From positions 381,000 to 444,999 of the forward strand of contig JAJNNC010000007.1 of the NCBI GenBank assembly GCA_021730635.1: DNA of 64,000 nt. The letters are read 5' to 3'. The position numbers and the translations under genes were made by a program. The DNA comes from Catalimonadaceae bacterium JC749. GTDB taxonomy: Bacteria > Bacteroidota > Bacteroidia > Cytophagales > Cyclobacteriaceae. Every line of letters starts with the position of its first letter. The first letter of the stretch is position 1. This document shows positions 23,910 through 31,676 of this stretch, piece after piece. The notes below the pieces were generated by a model. It ran no database searches and was not told the origin of the DNA. It worked only from the letters and a program-made list of their open reading frames with translations.

Positions 23910-26375
23910 TCACTCATCCCTCAAACTATCCACCGGGTTGGCCAGCGCCGCCTTCACCGACTGATAACTCACCGTCAGCCAGACAATGAGCAGGGCAGTA
24001 GCACCCGCCAAGATAAAAATACCGAAGCCGACAGGAATTCTGTAGGCAAAATTCGCCAGCCATTGCTGCATGACCCCATACGCCAGAGGAACAGCAATTA
24101 CAAAGGAAATGACCGCTAACTTGATAAAATCCTGAGAGAGCAATTGCACAATGTGGCTTACAGAAGCACCCATAACCTTCCGAATCCCAATCTCTTTGGT
24201 ACGTTGCTCAGCCATGAAAGCCGCCAGACCAAACAGGCCGAGGCAGGCAATCAGAATGGCAAGTCCTGTAAAAACACCTAGCACCTTGCCCAGACGCTGT
24301 TCGGCATTGAACAATGTATCAAAATCCTGATCCAGGAAAGAATAGACAAATGGGTTTTCCGGCTCAAAACGTTTCCAGGAAGATTCAAGCTGCGCAAGGG
24401 CAGCGGGCAAACCTCCCGGAGCGATACGGACGGCCACAAAATCGCTGAGATAATCCGGCCGGTAATACTGTAGCGCCAAAGGCTTCACCTGATATTGAAA
24501 CGATTCCAGATGAAAATCTTTGACCACGCCGAGTACCTGCACCCGTTCTTCATCATCGGCACCGGCATTTTTAATAAGTGTTTCTCCGATAGGATTCTCT
24601 AAACCCAAGGCCCGTACAGCAGCCTCATTCAGCAGGATGCCCTGCGCATCAGAAGCCATATCCTGCCGGAAATTTCTGCCCTGCACCAGCGTCAGCTGTA
24701 GTGTTTTCAGATAATCTTCGTCTACCAGAAACCAGGGAATGCCTTGTCCGCTACTGGCACCTTCTTTCCGGAAATCTCTCACAGTCGATAGGGGTTGGGC
24801 AGGAAGGCCGGTTGTGAAGCTGGCACTCATCACGCTGGTCTGCTGCGCCAAGGCTTCTTTGAAAGTCTTCCACTGATCCTGAATCTCACGGTCATTTTTA
24901 ATCACCACCACGTTTTCACGGTCATAGCCAATATCGCGTTGTTGCATAAACCGCAATTGCTGCACAACCAAGGCCGTGCAGATGATTAGCACAATAGAGA
25001 CAGCAAACTGAAAAGTGACCAGCACGTTGCGCAGCTGAGAAGCTTTGCTATGATGAGCGATCTGTCCTTTCAAGACCGATACCGGCCTGAAAGCCGCCAG
25101 ATAAAAGGCCGGGTAACTGCCCGCCAGAAAACTTAACAGTAAGGTGCCCACGCCAATGGCAGCTAGCAAGGCGGGTTGGTCGAACCAGTCAAACACCAGA
25201 TGCTTGCCACTCATCCGGTTGAAAGGAATACGAAAAGCTTCCACCAATCCTAAAGCCAACACCACAGCGATGACACTGAAAATAAAAGACTCTGACAGAA
25301 ACTGTATAACCAGCATGTTACGGGTGGAACCCAGGACTTTGCGCACCCCTACCTCCCTGGCCCGGCGGGTAGCCCGAGCGGTAGACAAGTTCATAAAATT
25401 AATACAGGCCAGTAAAATGATAAAACCGGCAATGGCCATCAAAGAGTAGACCGTTGCGATGCTGCCGTTGGCTGTATGTTCTCTTAACAGGTGAGAATGC
25501 AGATGTATGTCTGTAACCGGCTGCAGTTCATAAGAAAAAATCATCTGTTGGGAGGATGGGCCAAACGCATTGCTTTCCATATACGGCTTACCATAGCGGT
25601 CAGCAATTTGCTGCAATTTATCGGATAAAGCAGCCAACCGCTCAGGGCTATCGTGCACCGCCTCCTGTACTTTGATGTAAGTGTGCATCACATTCCAGGC
25701 CCAATTGTCCAGTTCACCAATTTCATCATACCCATAATGGATGTTGACCAGCATATCGAAAGGAAAGTGTGTCTGTGCCGGCGGATCTACAATGGCCGTG
25801 ACATGCCGGGGCGCTTGCTCGCCACCAAAAAGGATGGTCTTACCGATCACTTCTCCTTTCGCCAAAGCCTCTTCTCCAAAATAACGGATAGCTGTTGCTT
25901 TGGTCAGCACAATAGACTCTAAATCCTGGAAAGCTGTTTTAGCCTCACCAGCTATGATATTAAAATCCAATACCTGTAAAAATTCAGGGTCTACGATGTA
26001 GATTTTTGTCTCCCGGAATACCACTTCTTCCTTGTTTTCAGTCTCTTCTTTGGGCAAGCGCATGGTAGAGTGGTTCCAGGTGAAAGCACGGGCTACAGTT
26101 TCTACTTCCGGTATCTCCGCTTTGATCGCTTCATACAGCGGAGGGGGCGTGGTAGCAAACAGATCGGTCTGCGGATCATCTCCCCAACGGGTAGTGACCC
26201 GATACACCTGGTCTGCCTGCTGGTGAAACTGATCATAACTGAATTCGTCTATCACATACCAGCTAATAAACAAGCTACTGGCTACCCCTATCGCCAACCC
26301 CAGCACATTGATGGTGGTGTAGAATTTCTGTTTACGCATATTGCGGAGGGCGATTTTGAGATAATTCCTTATCAT
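23910..26375 (-). CDS. FtsX/MacB-type ABC permease, tandem copy 4
   Basis: An 821-residue two-module permease, last of four tandem paralogs. Landmarks: NMRKQKFYTTINVLGLAIGVA (first helix), RATRRAREVGVRKVLGS (first FtsX), AEQRTKEIGIRKVMGAS (second FtsX), NPVDSLRDE tail. Periplasmic core domains lie at about 40-280 and 460-690. Its two halves resemble the solo copy at 6130-8493 more than its cluster neighbours by eye (same tail, same NVLGLAIG start). The start at 26375 is preceded by repeat R3 (gap of 140 nt to the previous gene), so co-transcription would place the hairpin inside the message. Confidence 0.9.
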   Translation of the reverse strand: MIRNYLKIALRNMRKQKFYTTINVLGLAIGVASSLFISWYVIDEFSYDQFHQQADQVYRVTTRWGDDPQTDLFATTPPPLYEAIKAEIPEVETVARAFTWNHSTMRLPKEETENKEEVVFRETKIYIVDPEFLQVLDFNIIAGEAKTAFQDLESIVLTKATAIRYFGEEALAKGEVIGKTILFGGEQAPRHVTAIVDPPAQTHFPFDMLVNIHYGYDEIGELDNWAWNVMHTYIKVQEAVHDSPERLAALSDKLQQIADRYGKPYMESNAFGPSSQQMIFSYELQPVTDIHLHSHLLREHTANGSIATVYSLMAIAGFIILLACINFMNLSTARATRRAREVGVRKVLGSTRNMLVIQFLSESFIFSVIAVVLALGLVEAFRIPFNRMSGKHLVFDWFDQPALLAAIGVGTLLLSFLAGSYPAFYLAAFRPVSVLKGQIAHHSKASQLRNVLVTFQFAVSIVLIICTALVVQQLRFMQQRDIGYDRENVVVIKNDREIQDQWKTFKEALAQQTSVMSASFTTGLPAQPLSTVRDFRKEGASSGQGIPWFLVDEDYLKTLQLTLVQGRNFRQDMASDAQGILLNEAAVRALGLENPIGETLIKNAGADDEERVQVLGVVKDFHLESFQYQVKPLALQYYRPDYLSDFVAVRIAPGGLPAALAQLESSWKRFEPENPFVYSFLDQDFDTLFNAEQRLGKVLGVFTGLAILIACLGLFGLAAFMAEQRTKEIGIRKVMGASVSHIVQLLSQDFIKLAVISFVIAVPLAYGVMQQWLANFAYRIPVGFGIFILAGATALLIVWLTVSYQSVKAALANPVDSLRDE

Positions 26376-26393
26376 AGTTTTTATGGGTTAAAG

Positions 26394-26517
26394 AGTAGTA
26401 CGGTAAAACGGTAACACGGTATACGGTAGAACGGTATAGGGTACACGGTATGAGGTTTTACCTTTCATCCTATACCGTATACCATACTACCGTACAACAT
26501 GTCACCGTTCTACCGTT
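26394..26517. repeat. ACCGT-unit palindrome, solo copy R3
   Basis: About 124 nt: left arm of ACGGT units (26394-26446), 30-nt core 26447-26476 closely similar to the core of R1 and in the same orientation, right arm of ACCGT units. The right end merges with the TAA stop of the upstream permease gene (26516-26518). No gene inside. Confidence 0.75.
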
Positions 26518-28999
26518 ACTCATCTTTTAAAGAATCTACCGGGTTAGACAAAGCAGCTTTGATAGATTGAAAACTGACCGAAATCATGGAAATCATCAGC
26601 ACTCCCAGGCCTGCCATCAGAAAAAGCCACACAGGAATATCGGTGCGATAGGCAAAGGTTTGCAACCAGTTGTTCGTAAAGTACCAGGTAATGGGAGAAG
26701 CCACCAACAGGGCAACTAATACCAGGCGTGAGAAATTACTGGAAATCTGTATAAAGATCTGGCTTACACTGGCCCCCAGCACCTTCCGGATGCCAATCTC
26801 TTTCTGCTTCCGCGCCACCACAAAGGTCATCAATCCATACAATCCCATACAGGCAATGAACATAGCCAAAACAGTGAGGCACGTAAAAACCTGGCTCAAT
26901 CTCTTCTCCGCTTCAAACTGAGCGAAATAATCATCGTCGAGAAACGAGTATTTAAAAGGTACCTGAGGCGTAAAGGATTGCCATTTTTCACCCAAATCCG
27001 CGATGAGTTGCTGAATCTGTTCAGCAGAACGATAGCCTTCGTTGGGTCTTAGGGCAATAAATTTTCTTCCACCCGTCCACATGACACTTCCTTCAAAAAA
27101 GATGGCCAAGGGCATTACTTGCTGACGCAGAGACTGAAAATGAAAATCAGGGGTGATGCCTATTACCTCGAAAAGCTGCTCAGGATATTGCAAAGATTTT
27201 CCCAGCGCATATGAGGAAGAGTCAGGGTTTACACTCCAGCCCAACGATCTGACGGCTGCTTCATTTAAAATCACAGCCTGTCGGTCGGCAGCACTACCTT
27301 CTTTAAAGTTGCGCCCTGCTGACAGCCGGATATCCAAAGTAGGCAGATAATGCGCGTCAACGACCATCGTGTTAAGCGGTACCCCGGCCTGTTCGCTACC
27401 ATGGGCCGTAAAGTTATCTTCATACCAAACCGCAGGGGGCATGGCATTGGCCAGGCTTACCGAAGCGATGCTGCTTTCCTGGCGTAGCTGATTCACTAAT
27501 GGCTGTGCGTGATTGGGAACCTGCTCTGCATAGTGTAAAACGATGAGATTGTCTGTGGCAAAGCCTAGCTTTTCATGCTGCACATAATGGAGCTGCCGGT
27601 GAATGACCAGCGTAAAAATGATCAGTCCAATGGAGATGATAAATTGAAAAGTCACCAGCCCGTTTCTTACCAGTACGGCTTTCACACTATGGTCCAGTAT
27701 GATCTTTCTTTTCAGGGCTTTCACGGGCTGAAAAGAAGACAGGTAGAAGGCCGGATAGCCGCCTGCCAATAGACTGATGCCACAGGTAAAGACAAACAAC
27801 AGCAGGAAGAATAAGCCATTTGTATGCTGTAAAAGAGAGAGCTGTTTACCAGAGATCTGGTTGAAAAAAGGCGTCAGGGCTTCTGTCAGTGCCAAGGCAA
27901 TGAACATAGCCAATCCCCCAAATAGTAATGACTCCAGGAGAAACAAGCGGATGAGACTCGACCGCCCGGAACCTAATACTTTGTGCACACCAATTTCCTT
28001 GGTTCGTTGGGTAGCCCTTGCCGTAGACAGGTTCACGAAATTAATGATCGCCAAGGCCATCACCAGCAATCCTATGGAGACCAAAAGATAAACGTAGGCA
28101 ATATCTCCGGTGGCCCCCAGGCGGTTATAAGAATTTTCGGAGAACAGATGAATATCTTTGAGGGGCAATAAAAAAAGCTCCCACTGTTTGCCTTGCTTCT
28201 GGTAATCTTCGAAGGAATAACCATAGATTTGTTCCAGGCTGGCTCCGGCATAGCGAGCCGGTAGGCTTTTTATTTTTTCCTCCAGTTGTTGAATGTCTGT
28301 CCCTTCTTTTACCTTCACATAGGTGACAAAGGTGGTCCATACCCACACCCATTCTCTTTCCTTTACATCAGGAAAAGTAGACATGGACAACAACACATCA
28401 AAGTCAAAGTGCGACTGCTCAGGAAGGCTTTCCACAATGCCACCTACTTTAATGGTGTGTTTTTTACCACCAACTTCTACAGAAAACAGTTGACCCAAAG
28501 CTTCCTCGTTGCCAAAGTATCTGCGGGCTGTTTCTTCCGTTAAGATAGCCGTATTGGGTTCTTGCAACGACTCGTGCGGATTTCCTTTTAAAGTATGTAC
28601 CGTGAAGATGTCAAAAAAAGTAGAATCTACTGCCAGTATATTTTCTTCATCAAACGCTTTTGCCTCACTCCCTTCTCCTACCGAAACGAAAAGCAAGCCG
28701 AAATTAGTGATTCTCACTGCCGCAGATATTTCCGGATAATTTTCAGTAAGCAGGCTGGCTACCGGAGGTGGCGTGGAACCAAAACGTTCGTCAGTATCGC
28801 CCCAGATGAAAGACATATCCACTCTGAAAATATTGTCTGCCTCCTGATGAAATCGGTCGTATTGCAGCTCATCCCACACATACAGGCTGATCAGCAGGCA
28901 AACAGTCAGACCAATGGCTAAACCTGTGATGTTGAGGAAAGTAAAAAGTTTATAGCGCAGGCTATGTCGGTAGATGGTTTTGAAGAAATAGTGAATCAT
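26516..28999 (-). CDS. FtsX/MacB-type ABC permease, tandem copy 3
   Basis: An 827-residue two-module permease. Starts MIHYFFKTIYRHSLRYKLFTFLNITGLAIGLT; the first FtsX contains RATQRTKEIGVHKVLGSGRSS, where a His replaces the usual Arg of the EIGIRK segment, and the second contains ARKQKEIGIRKVLGAS. The tail is NPVDSLKDE. Core domains at about 40-270 and 470-690. It lacks the usual N-terminal RNLxK region seen in the others and is probably the most divergent copy. It follows the copy at 29069 by 69 nt without a repeat, the only spacer in the run without one. No ATPase gene is adjacent. Confidence 0.9.
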   Translation of the reverse strand: MIHYFFKTIYRHSLRYKLFTFLNITGLAIGLTVCLLISLYVWDELQYDRFHQEADNIFRVDMSFIWGDTDERFGSTPPPVASLLTENYPEISAAVRITNFGLLFVSVGEGSEAKAFDEENILAVDSTFFDIFTVHTLKGNPHESLQEPNTAILTEETARRYFGNEEALGQLFSVEVGGKKHTIKVGGIVESLPEQSHFDFDVLLSMSTFPDVKEREWVWVWTTFVTYVKVKEGTDIQQLEEKIKSLPARYAGASLEQIYGYSFEDYQKQGKQWELFLLPLKDIHLFSENSYNRLGATGDIAYVYLLVSIGLLVMALAIINFVNLSTARATQRTKEIGVHKVLGSGRSSLIRLFLLESLLFGGLAMFIALALTEALTPFFNQISGKQLSLLQHTNGLFFLLLFVFTCGISLLAGGYPAFYLSSFQPVKALKRKIILDHSVKAVLVRNGLVTFQFIISIGLIIFTLVIHRQLHYVQHEKLGFATDNLIVLHYAEQVPNHAQPLVNQLRQESSIASVSLANAMPPAVWYEDNFTAHGSEQAGVPLNTMVVDAHYLPTLDIRLSAGRNFKEGSAADRQAVILNEAAVRSLGWSVNPDSSSYALGKSLQYPEQLFEVIGITPDFHFQSLRQQVMPLAIFFEGSVMWTGGRKFIALRPNEGYRSAEQIQQLIADLGEKWQSFTPQVPFKYSFLDDDYFAQFEAEKRLSQVFTCLTVLAMFIACMGLYGLMTFVVARKQKEIGIRKVLGASVSQIFIQISSNFSRLVLVALLVASPITWYFTNNWLQTFAYRTDIPVWLFLMAGLGVLMISMISVSFQSIKAALSNPVDSLKDE

Positions 29000-29068
29000 G
29001 GTTATTGATGTATGAAGATACTGTTTATTATTGACAGGGAGTCAAGTCCATTATGCTTTCAAGAAATA

Positions 29069-31513
29069 TCACTCTGTTTTTAGCGATTCAACCGGATTGG
29101 TCATCGCCGCTTTCACTGACTGATAACTCACCGTCAGTAAGGCAATGAGCAGAGAAACTATTACGGCTCCAGCAAACACCTCTATGCCAATATCTATTTT
29201 ATACACAAAATTCTCTAACCACTGCTGCATGGTGAAGTAAGCAATTGGGCCAGCGATGCAAAAGGCGAGCATGACCAAACCGATAAACTCTTTGGAAAAC
29301 AACACCAGAATATGTTGTACCGAAGCACCCAGCACTTTGCGAATGCCTACTTCTTTGGTACGGCGTACGGCCATGAAAGCGACCAATCCGTACAAGCCCA
29401 GACAACCGATGAAAATGGTAATGCCTGCCAGTATCTTGAACAATTGTGATAGCCGTGTTTCTTCTCTGTAAAAGGCTGCAATGTTTTCATCCAGAAAGCG
29501 ATAATCAAATACATAGGCAGGATAGGTGGCCGTCCATATTTTTTCTATCTTATGCAGCGTTTCCTGTAGCTGTCCTATGGTATTCGCTCTGTCCGTACTC
29601 ATATTTAACTTGATACTGGCCATACGATACCTTCTCGGATCCATGACGAAAGCCACATAGTCTATTTCTTCTTTGAAGGACTTGGAATGAAAGTTTTCTA
29701 CCACTCCCACCACTGTAAGCTCCCTGTCGAAGTTGATCATAGTTTCGCCAATGGCTTCAGCAGGAGTAGCAAAGCCAGCTTTTTCCGCCAGGTTACGATT
29801 AATAATAATCCTCTGCAAAGTATCTGTAGGAACGAAGTTTCTCCCCGCCAGTAAGGGAATCTGGTAAAGATCAAGGTAATACTCATCGATAACTTGCCGT
29901 TCAAAGATAATTCCCTCATTTTCCGGTGCTCCTTTTCTACGGATATCCTGCCAGTTGGCCAACCTGCTCTCACCAGAGGGTAAGGTAGAGGCCATGCTGA
30001 TGTCTTTCACCTGAGAAATTGCCATCCACTGATTTTTCAATGTCTGTAAAGTTGATTCCTGATTTTCGGGCAGGCGTACCACAACGATGGCATCCTTGTC
30101 AAAGCCCATATCGGCATTGCGGAAGTACTCCATCTGCCTGATCACGATGATGGTACCGATGATAAACACCTGAGCAATCACAAATTGTAGTGTGACCAAT
30201 CCCCACCGCAATTGCACACCTTTTTTTAAACCGAAATTCAATTTATTCCGAATGGCTGCTACCGGATGAAACCGCGACATGACCAGGGCCGGATAGCTGC
30301 CCGCCAGCAGGGTAACGATGAGGATGATAGCAATCAAGGCAAGCCATACAAAGGGATCGGCTATTAATACCTTTTCCAGCGTTACCTGCAATAAAGATCC
30401 CCCATACAATAGCGTCAGTTCAGCTGCGCCCAATGCCAGCACCCCTGCCAGCAAAGTGATGATAAAAGTTTCTCCTAAAAACTGAGTAATCAGTTGCCTT
30501 CTGCCACTACCCATTACCTTGCGCACACATACTTCTTTCGTGCGGATCATGGCCTGAGCCGTAGTAAGATTGATAAAATTAATCACCGCAGTAAGGATCA
30601 GGAACATTCCAATGATGAGGAGCGCTCCTATAATTTCCCAGCTTACCGTCCGACCTCTGAAATTACCATACCGGATATCAGTATGTACTTCTCGAAGAGG
30701 TTGCAGCTTGTAAACCCTGGATGGTAAGTCATTGTCAACATGCGCTTTATGGATAGCTAATATCTGTTTTTCAACTTCTTCCGGTTTCGCATCCTCCTGT
30801 AATACAACATAGCAGTAGTTTGGGCCCACCGATCTCCAGTCACTATTAAAATCATTGAATCTGCTTTTGAAGCCTTCATATGAAGCCAGCATTTGAAAGG
30901 GAAAATCGGTGTTGGAAGGCAAATCAGTTACCACGCCTGTCACTGTATAATCTACTGCATTGTTGATCTTCAGGGTTTTCCCTAAAGCATCTCCTTCCGG
31001 AAAATATTTGTTGGCCAGGCTTTCTGTCAGCACTAAAGTATTAGGCTCTTTCAATGCGGTCTGCGGATTTCCTGCAATCCAGTGAAAACCAGCGCCCTTG
31101 AAGTCGAAGACCTTGAAGAAAGCGGAATCTGCATACACAAAACCTTCGTCCTCCTGGAATTGGCGCAATATTTCTCCTGTTTTTTCATCATACACTGAAA
31201 TTTGCCTGCCTCCTTCATATTGCATGGCCGTTACTTCACGCACAGCTGTTAAAGAAGTTTTGATAGCACCTGCCAGTGGGTAAACAACGCCTGCGCCAGA
31301 TTGTGTTTCTCCATTTACTATGGCTGAGCCCACTACACGGTAAATGCGATCCTCATTGGAGTGAAAACGGTCAAAACTCAACTCATAGCGAACTATCACC
31401 AAAACGATCAGCAGGCTTGCTATGCCCAGAGCCAGTCCGGTAATGTTGATAAGGGTAGTCCCTTTATTTTTCAGCAGATGGCGAAGGGCTGTTGTAAAAT
31501 AATTTTTTATCAT
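29069..31513 (-). CDS. FtsX/MacB-type ABC permease, tandem copy 2
   Basis: An 814-residue two-module permease if started at the ATG at 31513 (MIKNYFTTALRHLLKNKGTT, matching the starts of the paralogs); an ATG four codons upstream at 31525 is also possible. Landmarks: FINLTTAQAMIRTKEVCVRKVMGSGRR in the first FtsX (a Cys in place of Gly), VRRTKEVGIRKVLGASVQHI in the second, and the tail NPVESLKTE. With the copy at 31677 it shares NPVE tails and the same order of inserts, so this pair probably arose by a recent duplication within the cluster. Confidence 0.9.
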   Translation of the reverse strand: MIKNYFTTALRHLLKNKGTTLINITGLALGIASLLIVLVIVRYELSFDRFHSNEDRIYRVVGSAIVNGETQSGAGVVYPLAGAIKTSLTAVREVTAMQYEGGRQISVYDEKTGEILRQFQEDEGFVYADSAFFKVFDFKGAGFHWIAGNPQTALKEPNTLVLTESLANKYFPEGDALGKTLKINNAVDYTVTGVVTDLPSNTDFPFQMLASYEGFKSRFNDFNSDWRSVGPNYCYVVLQEDAKPEEVEKQILAIHKAHVDNDLPSRVYKLQPLREVHTDIRYGNFRGRTVSWEIIGALLIIGMFLILTAVINFINLTTAQAMIRTKEVCVRKVMGSGRRQLITQFLGETFIITLLAGVLALGAAELTLLYGGSLLQVTLEKVLIADPFVWLALIAIILIVTLLAGSYPALVMSRFHPVAAIRNKLNFGLKKGVQLRWGLVTLQFVIAQVFIIGTIIVIRQMEYFRNADMGFDKDAIVVVRLPENQESTLQTLKNQWMAISQVKDISMASTLPSGESRLANWQDIRRKGAPENEGIIFERQVIDEYYLDLYQIPLLAGRNFVPTDTLQRIIINRNLAEKAGFATPAEAIGETMINFDRELTVVGVVENFHSKSFKEEIDYVAFVMDPRRYRMASIKLNMSTDRANTIGQLQETLHKIEKIWTATYPAYVFDYRFLDENIAAFYREETRLSQLFKILAGITIFIGCLGLYGLVAFMAVRRTKEVGIRKVLGASVQHILVLFSKEFIGLVMLAFCIAGPIAYFTMQQWLENFVYKIDIGIEVFAGAVIVSLLIALLTVSYQSVKAAMTNPVESLKTE

Positions 31514-31530
31514 TGGTATTTTCATTTAAA

Positions 31531-31674
31531 AGGTAGCGGTGGTGACGGTGCACGGTAGTACGGTAATACGGTACACGGTAGTACGGTAATACGGTACACG
31601 GTAATACGGTATAGGGTAAAAGGTTAAATTCCATACCGTATACCCTTTACCGTTCTACCATTTCACCGTTCACC
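31531..31674. repeat. ACCGT-unit palindrome, solo copy R4 (core inverted)
   Basis: About 144 nt: ACGGT units to 31607, 30-nt core 31608-31637, ACCGT/ACCCT units to 31674. The core is the reverse complement of the R1/R3 type (its complement reads GGTATGGAA then TTTAACC and CCTATACC), so the element sits in the opposite orientation. It fills the spacer between two permease genes (151 nt). Confidence 0.75.
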
Positions 31675-31676
31675 TT

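Noticed and set aside
23598..24119. Pro/Thr/Tyr-rich reading frame on the plus strand
   Set aside because: It follows the ACCGT units and then the antisense of the permease gene; its composition is a product of the repeat.
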